Source of the DNA: Nitrospirota bacterium
GTDB lineage: Bacteria; Nitrospirota; Nitrospiria; Nitrospirales; Nitrospiraceae
Assembly: GCA_004296885.1 (NCBI GenBank)
Contig: SCVN01000002.1
Span: 186,001 to 250,000 of the forward strand
Direction of reading: 5' to 3'
DNA: 64,000 nt
In this document: positions 8,632 through 17,965 of the stretch, in pieces
How the letters are laid out: every line of letters begins with the position of its first letter
How positions within the stretch are numbered: the first letter of the stretch is position 1
Notes under the pieces: model-generated
Told to the model about the DNA's origin: nothing
What the model saw: the letters and a program-made list of their open reading frames with translations, nothing else
Database searches by the model: none
Position numbers and translations under genes: made by a program

Positions 8632-10470
8632 ATGACCCGCCAGCTTCTTTTCATTCTCAAACCCTACCGGCTGTCCCTTGCCGCGATCCTCGTGCTTCTG
8701 TCCGTCAGCGCGGCATTGGAGTCGGCTGGAATCAGCCTGTTCGTCCCGTTGTTTCTGGCCCTCGGCCAGGCGGGTGGCTCGCTCCCGGTCCAGGACCTGG
8801 GGGTTTTCACCTCCCTTGAACGGTACCTGCAGGCGCATTCCGTCCCGCGCCAGATCCAGATCATCGCGGCCGCGCTGGTGGCGACCGTGCTGGTCAAAAG
8901 CCTGTTCGGCTATGCCGGACGCCTGCTGGCCGTGCGTCTCGAGCATTCGGCAATCAGCGACCTGCGCAAGCAGGTCTTCGGGCGGTACATGGCTGCGGAC
9001 TACCAGTTCTTCCTGGACCGGAGGCAGGGCCGGCTGGTCAACGATCTCTTCCAGGAGGGAGGAACCGCCGGTCAGGCTGTGTCCACCACGATCACGCTGC
9101 TGTCCAACGGGATCACCGCCGCGGCCCTTTACCTTCTTCTTCTGTTCCTCTCGTGGCAGGCGACGATGATCGCCACCGGCACCTTCCTTCTCCTGACTTT
9201 GGGATTCTACTGGGTGTCGATGGCGTCCGGCAGACTGGGGCGGACCCGGCAGGCCCTGGTCGGCGAATTCGTGTCGTTCGGCGCGGAAGCGGTGCTCGGC
9301 ATCCGCCAGGTGAAGGTTTTCGGCGCGGAAGGGCGGCTCGCGGCCCGGTTTGCGGACCTGGCCGGGCGGGTCCGCCAGGCCAACCTTGACCTGCAGTCGC
9401 TGTCGCTGCTGGCCCAGCCCGTCGGGGAGGTGGTCGCAGTCCTTGTCCTCGCGGCGATGGTCATGACATTGAGCGCCGGCATCTTCCACGAGGCCAGCGC
9501 GCTGGTTCCCTTCCTGGTCACCTTTCTCGTCGTTCTGATTCGTCTCTTTCCGGTGATCGTCTCCTTGAACAGGGATTTCATCAGGCTCAAGGGCGACATG
9601 GCCTCCGTGCAAATCGTCACCGACCTGCTCGCCCCCAGCGAGACCGCAAAGACGCGGGATGGCGGCCGGCTCTTTACTGAGTTGCGTCAGGGCGTAGGCT
9701 TCGAGGGTGTGACGTTCCGCTATCCGGGCAAGCCGGAGCCTCCGGCGCTCCGGGACGTCGTGCTCACCTTCCCGGCGGGCAAGGTCACGGCGCTGGTCGG
9801 TCCGTCGGGCGCGGGGAAATCCACGGTCGTGGATTTGTTGATCCGGTTGTATGAGCCGAGCGAGGGCCGTATCATGGTGGACGGAACGGACCTGCGGGAA
9901 TACAGCCTCGAGTCCTGGCGCAATGCCATCGGGTTCGTGAGCCAGGACACTTTTATTTTCAATGCCTCGATCCGGGAGAACATCGCCTTCGGAATGCCGG
10001 ACGCGACGGAGGGGCAGATCGTCGAAGCGGCAAGGCAGGCCGATGCCCATGACTTCATCCAGGGCTTGCCGGAAGGCTATGCGACGGTTGTAGGAGACCG
10101 CGGGCTCAAGCTCTCGGGCGGCGAGCGGCAGCGCATCGCGATCGCCAGGGCCGTGCTACGAAATCCGATCATGCTCATCTTCGATGAAGCGACGAGTTCC
10201 CTGGACAACGAATCGGAGCAGCGTGTTCAGCAGGCGATCAACCGTCTGAGCAGGGACCGCACGGTCATCATGATCGCGCACCGGCTCTCCACCATCGTGG
10301 GGGCCGACAAGATCGCGGTGCTGGACCGTGGCCGGGTCGCCGAGGAGGGGACGCACGCCTCCCTCCTGGAGCGACGGGGCCTGTACTGGAAGCTGTACAG
10401 CCGCGAGTCGGCGGACGTGGATGCTTCGGATCCGGACCGCAAAGCTCTGCCGACAGGACCTCAACTGTAA
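8632..10470 (+). CDS. MsbA-like ABC exporter (permease-ATPase fusion)
   Basis: 612 residues with the half-transporter layout: a transmembrane domain over the first ~330 residues (hydrophobic stretches such as AAILVLLSVSAALESAG and AALYLLLLFLSW), then a nucleotide-binding domain. The Walker A is GPSGAGKST (~390), the signature LSGGERQRIAIARA, the Walker B IMLIFDEATSSLD, and the H-loop IAHRLSTI. It would work as a homodimer in the inner membrane. In the middle of a glycan cluster it may flip a lipid-linked sugar. No Wzx flippase is seen in the window, which supports that role, but this is inference. Confidence 0.88.
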   Translation: MTRQLLFILKPYRLSLAAILVLLSVSAALESAGISLFVPLFLALGQAGGSLPVQDLGVFTSLERYLQAHSVPRQIQIIAAALVATVLVKSLFGYAGRLLAVRLEHSAISDLRKQVFGRYMAADYQFFLDRRQGRLVNDLFQEGGTAGQAVSTTITLLSNGITAAALYLLLLFLSWQATMIATGTFLLLTLGFYWVSMASGRLGRTRQALVGEFVSFGAEAVLGIRQVKVFGAEGRLAARFADLAGRVRQANLDLQSLSLLAQPVGEVVAVLVLAAMVMTLSAGIFHEASALVPFLVTFLVVLIRLFPVIVSLNRDFIRLKGDMASVQIVTDLLAPSETAKTRDGGRLFTELRQGVGFEGVTFRYPGKPEPPALRDVVLTFPAGKVTALVGPSGAGKSTVVDLLIRLYEPSEGRIMVDGTDLREYSLESWRNAIGFVSQDTFIFNASIRENIAFGMPDATEGQIVEAARQADAHDFIQGLPEGYATVVGDRGLKLSGGERQRIAIARAVLRNPIMLIFDEATSSLDNESEQRVQQAINRLSRDRTVIMIAHRLSTIVGADKIAVLDRGRVAEEGTHASLLERRGLYWKLYSRESADVDASDPDRKALPTGPQL

Positions 10471-10484
10471 AGGTGAGAAACCGC

Positions 10485-11291
10485 ATGGATGACCTAAGCA
10501 AGTCGCGCGAGGCCCGAAAGGCGTCCCTGAAGGAACGGCTTCGAAGTCAGGAGCCGACGCTGGGATCGTGGATCACACTGGGCCATCCTGCCATTGCCGA
10601 GATCATGGCCCGATCTGGCTTCGACTGGCTGGCGGTGGATCTTGAGCACAGCGTGGTCACGCTTCGGGAGGCGGAGGAACTGATCCGCGTGATCGAGTTC
10701 TGCGGCGTCGCCCCGCTCGTTCGGCTGTCCGCCAACGACCCGATCCAGATCAAGCGGGTGATGGATGCGGGGGCTCACGGGGTGATTGTGCCGATGGTAA
10801 ACAGCCGGCAGGAAGCCGAGCAGGCGGTCCAGGCTGTCCGCTATCCTCCGCTCGGCCGGCGCGGTGTCGGACTGGCGCGGGCGCAAGGCTATGGCACTCG
10901 ATTCGACGAGTACAAGGAGTGGCTCGAGAAGGAAAGTCTGATCATCGTGCAGGTGGAGCACGTCAAAGCGGTGGCCAATCTCAGCGACATTCTGGGCGTG
11001 GAGGGAGTGGACGGGTTCCTGGTCGGGCCATACGACCTCTCCGGGTCGCTCGGCGTGCCGGGGCAACTCGATCACCCCTCGGTCGGGGAGGCCCTGCGGG
11101 AGGTCATGCGTGTGGCCGGCAAACAGCAGGCGGTGGCGGGCTATCATGTGGTGCAGCCGCAGCCGGAACTGGCTCTTGAAAAGCTCCGCGAAGGATATCG
11201 TTTCATTGGGTATGGCGTGGACTTCCTTTTTCTGGGAGAATCCTGCCGTCAAGGGGTGCGCACGATCCGAAGCGGCGCGGAACGGTCTTGA
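10485..11291 (+). CDS. HpcH/HpaI-family class II pyruvate aldolase
   Basis: 268 residues; ATG 10485 is preferred over GTG 10473 because AGGTGAG lies seven bases upstream. The family's catalytic residues are all present: the general-base His in VDLEHS, the Arg in VRLS, the metal-binding Glu in VQVEH and the metal-binding Asp in GPYDLSGS. These divalent-metal enzymes reversibly join pyruvate to aldehydes to give 2-keto-3-deoxy acids. In this context, near KdsB and a sugar isomerase, it may build a 3-deoxy-ulosonic acid instead of degrading an aromatic or sugar acid. The aldehyde partner is unknown. Confidence 0.85.
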   Translation: MDDLSKSREARKASLKERLRSQEPTLGSWITLGHPAIAEIMARSGFDWLAVDLEHSVVTLREAEELIRVIEFCGVAPLVRLSANDPIQIKRVMDAGAHGVIVPMVNSRQEAEQAVQAVRYPPLGRRGVGLARAQGYGTRFDEYKEWLEKESLIIVQVEHVKAVANLSDILGVEGVDGFLVGPYDLSGSLGVPGQLDHPSVGEALREVMRVAGKQQAVAGYHVVQPQPELALEKLREGYRFIGYGVDFLFLGESCRQGVRTIRSGAERS

Positions 11292-12112
11292 AGGACGCGC
11301 TCAAGGCGGCGACACCGGCCTGGCTGCTCGCAGCCTACCGCCGATCCCTGAAAGGGTTGCGAGCTGCGGCGAGAATCCTGCTCCCGAGGCGGACATGCCG
11401 GGTCCGGAATCTCGTCATCGAAATCGGTGTGTCTTCGGAAATCGAAGCCTTCCGAGCGGAGAGCTATGGCACCAAAGAGCCGGAGACGCTGGATTGGCTG
11501 GATGCCCAATTGCGAAACGGCGATGTGTTCGTGGACGTCGGCGCCAACATCGGACTTTATTCACTCTACGCGGCGAAACGCAACCCGCAATGCACCGTCT
11601 ACGCCGTTGAGCCCGAATCCCAGAACTTTTCTCGTCTCTGCCGGAATATCGTTCTGAGCAAGGCCGGGAACGTCGTACCGTGCAACTTTGCGCTCTCCGA
11701 TCGCGAGGCGTTCGATCTGTTGTACGTCGGGAGCCTTGAGCCGGGATCGGCTCTGCACTCCCTGGGGCGGCCGAGCGAATATCGTCGTTCTGACGAGCCG
11801 GTCCCTCTGCGGCAAGGAACCCTGTCCGTGACATTGGACGCGCTTGTGACCCGGTACGGAGTGCCGCAGCCCGCGCTGCTCAAAGTTGACGTGGACGGGA
11901 TCGAGGAAAGGATTCTGGACGGCGCCGAGGCTGTGCTGGCCTCGCCTGTCCTGCGGGCGGTTCTCGTCGAAGTGACCATGAGGGACGGCTCGGCCGATGC
12001 GGACATGGAAAAACGGCTCGACCGGTTCGGGTTCCGGTTACTGCGGGCCAGCGACTGGATCGCCGCGCTGAACGGGTTGCGGTCCCACAACCTCATTTTT
12101 GGTCGCCGATGA
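11288..12112 (+). CDS. FkbM-family methyltransferase
   Basis: 274 residues. The start is TTG 11288, overlapping the previous TGA by four bases. Motifs are FVDVGANIGLYSLYAAK (SAM binding), VYAVEPESQNF, and LLKVDVDGIEERILDGAE, the hallmark LK.DveG.E segment of FkbM O-methyltransferases. A basic, hydrophobic N-terminus (LLAAYRRSLKGLRAAARI) may give weak membrane contact. It would O-methylate a sugar hydroxyl. It is followed directly by another methyltransferase (ATGA overlap). Confidence 0.82.
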   Translation: MKDALKAATPAWLLAAYRRSLKGLRAAARILLPRRTCRVRNLVIEIGVSSEIEAFRAESYGTKEPETLDWLDAQLRNGDVFVDVGANIGLYSLYAAKRNPQCTVYAVEPESQNFSRLCRNIVLSKAGNVVPCNFALSDREAFDLLYVGSLEPGSALHSLGRPSEYRRSDEPVPLRQGTLSVTLDALVTRYGVPQPALLKVDVDGIEERILDGAEAVLASPVLRAVLVEVTMRDGSADADMEKRLDRFGFRLLRASDWIAALNGLRSHNLIFGRR

Positions 12113-13092
12113 AAGAAGCGGACATCCGAGACCGCAGCGCCTTCGCCCGGTATCTCGAACTGGTGCAACAGGACATCGCGACGTATTTCCCCGATCCCTC
12201 GCGCTTCCAGACGGTCGCCTGCCCGGCTTGCGATGGCTTGCAACATGCCCTCGAGTTTGTGAAGAGCGGATTTCCCTATGTCACCTGCGCCGCATGCGAG
12301 ACGCTCTTTGTCAATCCCCGCCCTGCGTCCGAACTTTTAGCGGAGTTTTACCGCGCGGCTCCGTCGAGTCGGTACTGGATCGATGGGTTTTTCCGTCCTG
12401 TCGCGGAAAGCCGGCGGGAGAAAATCTTCCGGCCGCGGGCGCAGTACGTGGCCCGGCGACTCGGCCACTGCAAGAGCGGGACGGTCGCAGACGTGGGAGC
12501 CGGCTTTGCCCTTTTTCTGGAAGAATTGCACAACCTGTGGCCCGCGACCGCCCTGGTTTCTATCGAGCCATCGCCCGAAATGGCGGCGATCGGACGGGCG
12601 AAGGGTTTTGAAGTCGAAGAGCGCACCATCGAATCGCTCGACGGGCATGCCGGACGGTTTCGGTTGATGACCGCGTTCGAGCTGCTGGAGCATCTGCATG
12701 AGCCGCGCCTCTTTCTGAAGAAAGCCTTTGACTTGCTGTGTCCGGGCGGGTATCTGCTGGCTACGACGCTCAGCGGCCGGGGATTCGATGTTCAGATCCT
12801 CTGGGAACGGTCGAACAGCGTGTCCCCGCCCCATCACCTGAACTTCTTTACCCCGGAGTCGCTGGCTCAGCTTGTCACGCGGACCGGTTTTGTCGTTGAA
12901 GAGATCTGCACGCCGGGTGAACTGGACTGGGATATCGTCGAAGGCGCGGTATTGAAGGATGGCATGAACGTCGATCGGTTCTGGAGGGGGCTGGCCCGGT
13001 CCGGGGATGCGGCCTGCAAACGGGATTTGCAACAGTGGCTCTCCCGCCACAAGTTGAGTTCGCACATGCGGATTCTGGCGAGGAAACCCTAG
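12109..13092 (+). CDS. class I SAM methyltransferase with N-terminal zinc ribbon
   Basis: 327 residues. CPAC (38-41) and CAAC (60-63) form a four-Cys zinc site like that of the gene at 478, and VNPRPASELLAEFY follows as in that family. The SAM motif is VADVGAGFALFLEE, then SIEPSPEMAA, FELLEHLHEP and LLCPGGYLLATT. It is probably a paralogue of the first methyltransferase, acting on a sugar nucleotide or glycan. It sits tightly between FkbM and KdsB; KdsB starts at the base after its stop. Confidence 0.8.
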   Translation: MKEADIRDRSAFARYLELVQQDIATYFPDPSRFQTVACPACDGLQHALEFVKSGFPYVTCAACETLFVNPRPASELLAEFYRAAPSSRYWIDGFFRPVAESRREKIFRPRAQYVARRLGHCKSGTVADVGAGFALFLEELHNLWPATALVSIEPSPEMAAIGRAKGFEVEERTIESLDGHAGRFRLMTAFELLEHLHEPRLFLKKAFDLLCPGGYLLATTLSGRGFDVQILWERSNSVSPPHHLNFFTPESLAQLVTRTGFVVEEICTPGELDWDIVEGAVLKDGMNVDRFWRGLARSGDAACKRDLQQWLSRHKLSSHMRILARKP

Positions 13093-13857
13093 ATGCCCGG
13101 CGTGGTGTGCATCATTCCGGCTCGGATGGCGTCCTCACGTTTTCCCGGCAAGCCGCTGGCGCCGATCATGGGGCTGCCCATGATCGAGCACGTGCGCCGG
13201 CGTGTGGCCCTGTGCGACTGGCTCGACGCCGTTGTCGTGGCGACCTGCGACGAGGAGATTCGGCGGGTCGTAGAAGAGGCCGGCGGGCGGGTAATCATGA
13301 CCGCGGACACGCATGAACGGTGCACGGACCGGATTGCCGAAGCCGCGTCCGGCTTGAAGGCCGATATCGTCGTCAACGTTCAGGGGGACGAGCCGCTGGT
13401 TCTTCCCCGGATGATCGAAGAAGTCACTGCGCCGTTGCTTAAGGACCCGGCGCTTCCGGCCGCAAACCTGGCGACGGAAATCGAGGGGCCGGAGGAGTTT
13501 GCGGATCCGAACGCCCCCAAACTGGTCGCCAACCTGGCCGGCGACATTCTCTACGTGTCCCGGGAGTCGATTCCATCGAGAAAGAAGGCGGGCACGGATG
13601 TCTACCGCAAGCTGAAGCAGCTCGGCATCATTGCGTTTCGCAGCGACTTTCTGCAATCTTTCTCAAAACTGGCGGCCACTCCGCTCGAACAGATCGAGTC
13701 CGTGGATATGCTGCGGGCCGTCGAGCATGGGTACCGCGTCCGAGTGGTGGTGACGAAGGGGCGGATGATCGGGGTCGATCGGCCCGAGGATGTGGCCCGG
13801 GTCGAGCAAGCGCTGGCGACCGATCCGCTCGTGGCACGGTACCTAAGGTTGGCTTGA
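13093..13857 (+). CDS. kdsB: 3-deoxy-manno-octulosonate cytidylyltransferase (CMP-Kdo synthetase) family
   Basis: 254 residues, the usual KdsB size. CIIPARMASSRFPGKPLAPI is the CTP-binding loop; TCDEEIRRVVEEAGG, MTADTHERCTDRIAEA and VVNVQGDEPLV are the classical family blocks, and TPLEQIESVDMLRAVEHGY with GVDRPEDVARV closes the dimer region. It transfers CMP to a 3-deoxy-2-ulosonic acid. Because it lies in a capsule-type cluster without KdsA or KdsC nearby, it may be a dedicated copy for another ulosonic acid and not the lipopolysaccharide enzyme; the sequence alone cannot decide. Confidence 0.88.
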   Translation: MPGVVCIIPARMASSRFPGKPLAPIMGLPMIEHVRRRVALCDWLDAVVVATCDEEIRRVVEEAGGRVIMTADTHERCTDRIAEAASGLKADIVVNVQGDEPLVLPRMIEEVTAPLLKDPALPAANLATEIEGPEEFADPNAPKLVANLAGDILYVSRESIPSRKKAGTDVYRKLKQLGIIAFRSDFLQSFSKLAATPLEQIESVDMLRAVEHGYRVRVVVTKGRMIGVDRPEDVARVEQALATDPLVARYLRLA

Positions 13858-14894
13858 TGAAACGGGAGCCACTCAGGGTCGGGATTGCCGGTTACGGGGT
13901 CGTGGGAAAGCGGAGACGTTTCTTTATCGACCAGCATCCGAGCCTCAAGACGGTCGCGGTCTGCGATCAGACCTTCGGCATGACGTCCACCTTGCCGGAC
14001 GGTGTGCGGTGCTATGCCCGGTATGAGCAGCTCCTGGAGGAGCCGCTCGATGCCCTCTTCGTCAGCTTGCCGAACTATCTGGCTCCGGAAGTGACGATCG
14101 CGGGTTTGCAGCGGGGGCTGCACGTTTTTTGCGAGAAGCCGCCGGGCCGGGACGTCGCCGATGTCATGCGCGTCAGGGAGGCTGAAAAACAGCATCCGGG
14201 CGTGCTGTTGAAGTACGGCTTCAACCACCGGTATCACGACTCGGTCCGGCAGGCGTTGCAGATCGTCCGGTCGGGAGAACTCGGAGAGGTGATCAATCTC
14301 CGAGGGGTGTACGGGAAGAGCAAGATCATTCCGTTTTCCGGCGGGTGGCGGGCTGAGCGAAAGTATGCCGGGGGCGGGATCCTGCTCGACCAGGGCATCC
14401 ACATGGTGGATCTCCTGCGCCTGTTCTGCGGCGAGTTCGTCGAAGTCCAGAGCTTCGTGTCCAACGGGTACTGGCGTCACGATGTCGAGGACAACGCCTA
14501 CGCCCTGATGCGGGACGCGCGCGGCCGCATCGCCTTTCTGCACTCGAGCGCCACGCAGTGGCAGCATCGGTTTGCCCTGGACATCACGCTGACGGAGGGC
14601 TACCTCGAACTCCGCGGTATCCTGTCCGGAACCAAGAGCTACGGAGAGGAGAAGCTCGTCGTCGGCCGGCGCGACGAGTCCCATGCCGGCACCACAAGGG
14701 AAGAAGTCGTCAACTACCTGGAGGATAATTCCTGGCGTGACGAGATCCATGAGTTTGCTGATGCCGTGTGCAATGGCGGACGCATCACCTCCGGCACCAG
14801 TGTGGAGGCGCTTGAAACGATGAAGCTGGTTTGCCGGATCTACTGGGCGGATCCCGAATGGCGAAACGCCCACGACCTGCCCTGTCCTGATTAA
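13854..14894 (+). CDS. Gfo/Idh/MocA-family sugar oxidoreductase
   Basis: 346 residues; start overlaps the KdsB stop by four bases. The N-terminal Rossmann motif is VGIAGYGVVGKRRR, and the active-site Lys is in FCEKPPGRDVADV. GGGILLDQGIHMVDLLRLF supplies the conserved Asp-x-x-x-His pair of the family. These enzymes oxidise or reduce sugar hydroxyls with NAD(P). Position between KdsB and a sugar-phosphate isomerase suggests it modifies the same precursor. Substrate unknown. Confidence 0.85.
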   Translation: MMKREPLRVGIAGYGVVGKRRRFFIDQHPSLKTVAVCDQTFGMTSTLPDGVRCYARYEQLLEEPLDALFVSLPNYLAPEVTIAGLQRGLHVFCEKPPGRDVADVMRVREAEKQHPGVLLKYGFNHRYHDSVRQALQIVRSGELGEVINLRGVYGKSKIIPFSGGWRAERKYAGGGILLDQGIHMVDLLRLFCGEFVEVQSFVSNGYWRHDVEDNAYALMRDARGRIAFLHSSATQWQHRFALDITLTEGYLELRGILSGTKSYGEEKLVVGRRDESHAGTTREEVVNYLEDNSWRDEIHEFADAVCNGGRITSGTSVEALETMKLVCRIYWADPEWRNAHDLPCPD

Positions 14895-14916
14895 CCCATT
14901 TGAAGAGGAACGACGT

Positions 14917-15537
14917 ATGCAGACCCTCGAGATAATCCTGAAAGAATCTTCCGACCCCGCTCAATTTGCCCGTGCTTATCTGGACTACCTGTCTGGGTTG
15001 CTGCGGCGGCTGGACTCCCAATCCATCGCGGCTTTCATCGGGGAACTGGAGTCGGCTCGGTTAAAGGGCAATACGGTGTTTGTGGTTGGCAACGGCGGGT
15101 CCGCGGCAACGGCCTCGCACATGGCCAATGATTTCTCGGTCGGGGCGCACCCCCGCGACGGGTCCCCGCCCTTCCGTGTCCTTGCACTCACCGACAACGT
15201 GGCGGCCATGACCGCCATCGGCAACGACGCCGGGTACGAAAACCTCTTCGTGTACCAGCTCCGTGTTCATTATCGGCCCGGCGACAGACTGATCGCGATC
15301 TCGGCAAGTGGCAACTCGCCCAATATCGCAGAGGCAGCCCGGTGGGTGAAGAAGCAGGGAGGCCGGGTTATCGGGCTTGTCGGATTCGACGGGGGAGAGC
15401 TCAAGCGGCTGTCTGACCTGCTGATCCACGTGGAGACACCCAAAGGCGAATACGGACCGGTCGAGGACATTCACATGATTATGGATCATCTCGTTTATGC
15501 ATGGTTGAAGGCGAAGGCTGGCTTTTCGAAGGAGTAG
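14917..15537 (+). CDS. SIS-domain sugar-phosphate isomerase (GmhA-like)
   Basis: 206 residues, near the GmhA length. FVVGNGGSAATASHMANDF matches the phosphate loop of phosphoheptose isomerases, with the metal-ligand His kept and Asp where GmhA has Glu. ISASGNSPNIAEA is the second SIS loop and VEDIHMIMDHLVY matches the helix with the second metal His. It probably converts a ketose phosphate to an aldose phosphate. With the aldolase and KdsB nearby, it may supply the aldehyde precursor. AAGAGGAA lies about ten bases before the ATG. Confidence 0.82.
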   Translation: MQTLEIILKESSDPAQFARAYLDYLSGLLRRLDSQSIAAFIGELESARLKGNTVFVVGNGGSAATASHMANDFSVGAHPRDGSPPFRVLALTDNVAAMTAIGNDAGYENLFVYQLRVHYRPGDRLIAISASGNSPNIAEAARWVKKQGGRVIGLVGFDGGELKRLSDLLIHVETPKGEYGPVEDIHMIMDHLVYAWLKAKAGFSKE

Positions 15538-15576
15538 GACGAGGATCGGGGAAGAGAGAAAGACTCAACGGCGACC

Positions 15577-16347
15577 ATGAACCTTAAGGAGTCAAAATTC
15601 TTCAGTGCAAGAGAATTGGAATCGCCCGATTGCAGCGGCATTCCGGCCTCTTATCTCGTGAAAGCGCTCTTGCTTAAATTTCGCAGGAGACTCATCGGCC
15701 GTTGGGCGGATCGAGGCTCGCGGTTTGTCTGGACACTGAATGCGGTCAGCGATGCCTATGGGCCTGTCGATAACGTCAGAAATTACCTTGAGCGGCGCAC
15801 GATCCGGACGATATTGGCCAACCTGCCCCGCACGCGTCCGCTGCGGCATGCCTGTGAGGTCGGGTGCGGCTATGGGCGTCTGACCATGGTGTTATCGGAA
15901 TTCGCAGAACACGTAAAAGGCTTTGAACGCGAGCCCCACCTGGTTGAAATCGGAAGACGCCTTCTCCCCCACGTGACGTTTGAACGCGTGGATGCGCTGA
16001 CGTCGATCACTGACAAGACGTCCTACGATTTCGCCATGACGTGCACCGTCCTTCAGCATCTGACGGATGCGGAGGCACATGAAACCTGCGCGGTTCTGAA
16101 ACGACTGGCCCCCAAAGGGTATGTGCTGCTCATCGAAAAGACCGCAGAGATCGGGACGACGGCCAACGCGGAGGACGGATCGCAGTTCCTCAGCCGGGCG
16201 AGGTCCGTTGAGACCTACCAAAAGATGATGGACCCGTTCAGGCTGGTTCTGGTCCGGGACAGGGTCGTCGAGCCGACCTATTTCAATCCGACTCCCGGGA
16301 AGTGCATGCTTTTCGAGAGCCCCGGACGCGTCGGTGAGCCGGCATGA
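15577..16347 (+). CDS. SAM-dependent methyltransferase
   Basis: 256 residues. HACEVGCGYGRLTMVLSEF is motif I, GFEREPHLVEIGRR the acidic loop, and MTCTVLQHLTDAEAHETC the motif II/III region; AKGYVLLIEKTAE corresponds to the post-II strand. The first ~85 residues are basic (LLLKFRRRLIGRW). The C-terminus overlaps the next gene by four bases. It is a third distinct type of methyltransferase in this stretch; substrate unknown. Confidence 0.75.
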   Translation: MNLKESKFFSARELESPDCSGIPASYLVKALLLKFRRRLIGRWADRGSRFVWTLNAVSDAYGPVDNVRNYLERRTIRTILANLPRTRPLRHACEVGCGYGRLTMVLSEFAEHVKGFEREPHLVEIGRRLLPHVTFERVDALTSITDKTSYDFAMTCTVLQHLTDAEAHETCAVLKRLAPKGYVLLIEKTAEIGTTANAEDGSQFLSRARSVETYQKMMDPFRLVLVRDRVVEPTYFNPTPGKCMLFESPGRVGEPA

Positions 16348-17273
16348 CGAAGGCCTCCAAGCGAGTCCTGGTTGCGCCTTCATCTTTCTGTGATGTCGAT
16401 CGACTTCCGATGAGTCGTCTGGAGGCGGAGGGGTGGGAGGTGATCAGGAATCCCTATGGCAGGAAGTTGGCCAAGGAAGAGCTGAGAGCGCTGCTGCCGG
16501 GGGTCACCGGGATCATTGCGGGCCTCGAGCCCTTGACCCGCGACGTCCTGGAGAAGTCACAGCTCAAGGTTATTTCCCGCTGCGGCGCGGGCCTGTCGAA
16601 TGTAGATCTCGAGGCGGCTAGCGCCATGGGAATCATAGTCCGGAGCACACCGGATGCCCCGACCGTTTCGGTCGCTGAGCTCACCGTGGGCGTTCTGATT
16701 GCGCTCATGCGGAAAATCCAGCAAATGGATCGAGACATGCACGAGGGGCGGTGGAACAAGCAAATCGGCATGCAGCTTGAGGGAAAGACCGTGATCATCG
16801 TTGGTCTGGGGAGAATCGGCAGGAAGGTGGCCAGCCTGTTGCGGCCTTTCGGCGTGAAGCTGCTGGCTGTTGACCCTGCCGTTGATGGAGCGGAGGAGGG
16901 CACCCAACTTCTACCGCTGCACGAAGCGCTTCCGCAGGCTGATATCATCTGTCTTCACGCAGGCGGTGAAGATGAAATTCTTGGGACAAAAGAGTTCTCG
17001 CTGATGAAGCACGGAGTGTTTCTGCTCAATGCGGGGCGCGGAGGGCTTGTGGACGAATCGGCCCTTTGTGAAGCGATGCGGTGCGGGAGGGTGGCCGGAG
17101 CCTGGATTGATACATTTTCGCGGGAGCCCTATGAAGGTCCGCTCGTCTCGTTCGAGCGAGCCATGCTGACGCCGCATATCGGCTCATTGACTGTGGAGTG
17201 TCGGCGGCGCATGGAGTTGGAGTCCGTCGACAATCTTCTTGACGCGTTCGCCGAGATTGCAAGTCGAAGCTGA
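16344..17273 (+). CDS. D-isomer-specific 2-hydroxyacid dehydrogenase
   Basis: 309 residues. NAD-binding motif IIVGLGRIGRKVASLLRPFG with the acidic LLAVDPAV strand end; catalytic Arg in LLNAGRGGLVDE, Glu in TFSREPYEG and His in LTPHIGS. It resembles phosphoglycerate-dehydrogenase-type enzymes without an ACT domain. It may reduce or form a 2-keto acid in the ulosonic-acid block, or make a lactyl or glyceryl decoration; both are inference. A GC-poorer stretch begins after it. Confidence 0.85.
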   Translation: MTKASKRVLVAPSSFCDVDRLPMSRLEAEGWEVIRNPYGRKLAKEELRALLPGVTGIIAGLEPLTRDVLEKSQLKVISRCGAGLSNVDLEAASAMGIIVRSTPDAPTVSVAELTVGVLIALMRKIQQMDRDMHEGRWNKQIGMQLEGKTVIIVGLGRIGRKVASLLRPFGVKLLAVDPAVDGAEEGTQLLPLHEALPQADIICLHAGGEDEILGTKEFSLMKHGVFLLNAGRGGLVDESALCEAMRCGRVAGAWIDTFSREPYEGPLVSFERAMLTPHIGSLTVECRRRMELESVDNLLDAFAEIASRS

Positions 17274-17356
17274 TCTCCTTGCGTTTAACATCGGCTCTTG
17301 GCAAGGAAACCGCGCGGTGTGCCGGATATCCCCTTTGCCATCGGGAGAGGAGTGAG

Positions 17357-17965
17357 ATGCGGGTGCCGGGGTTCTTCTCGCGGGTCCGTCGTATTCTCCT
17401 GTTAGGCCAACGCCGGCAGCGGTTGAAGTTTGCGCTGAACGTCTGGCTGCAGGATCCCAGTCTGTATCCTCTGGAGACTTACCCCCGATTCGATGTCAGG
17501 TTGTGTGTGCGAACGTTTCTTCGCAACCTGACGGTGATGCATTCGTATGTCAAGACGCATGGATCCCGGTCCTTGACCTATCTGCAACCATTTAACGGCT
17601 TCGGAGTCAGAAGGATGTCCCTCAGGGATAGGGCTTCTGTGGAGCATCTCCGTCGGCGTATCACGGTTGATGGGCTCAACGAGTGGGACGCCATGCGTGA
17701 GTTCTACAGCCAGGCCGCCGTGGATTTCCGGCGGCTTGGATCCGACGAATTCCATGACTTGACGGATGTGTTCGATCATTACCCCGAGGGAACCGTTATC
17801 TATATTGATCAGGTTCATTGCTCGGACAAGGGTTATGACTTAATGGCACAGCGTATGGCTAAAGATATCTTGAAGCAAGAGGGGCGTGTGGCGGGGTGTG
17901 GTTCGGAAAGGCCAGCGCTGTTCTCAGAGCCGGCGCAGGCTAAAGTGCCGCGTGAGGCCAGATGA
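17357..17965 (+). CDS. SGNH-hydrolase C-terminal half as a separate gene
   Basis: 202 residues from ATG 17357, chosen for GAGAGGAG just upstream. It lacks the Ser block but carries a typical C-terminal half: SLTYLQPFNGFG, then IYIDQVHCSDKGYDLMAQ, where Asp and His are spaced as in the SGNH catalytic DxxH block V. Its stop overlaps the start of the next gene (ATGA), which encodes the N-terminal half. The pair is thus in reverse order relative to a normal single gene. The good SD and coupled overlap argue that it is expressed. It is likely one part of a sugar O-acetyl esterase or transferase. Confidence 0.6.
   Translation: MRVPGFFSRVRRILLLGQRRQRLKFALNVWLQDPSLYPLETYPRFDVRLCVRTFLRNLTVMHSYVKTHGSRSLTYLQPFNGFGVRRMSLRDRASVEHLRRRITVDGLNEWDAMREFYSQAAVDFRRLGSDEFHDLTDVFDHYPEGTVIYIDQVHCSDKGYDLMAQRMAKDILKQEGRVAGCGSERPALFSEPAQAKVPREAR

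Noticed and set aside
4660-10050. Very long open frames on the (-) strand (e.g. 4660-6396, 7813-10050)
   Set aside because: They lie antisense to genes with clear catalytic motifs, show no domain signature, and are expected in GC-rich coding DNA.
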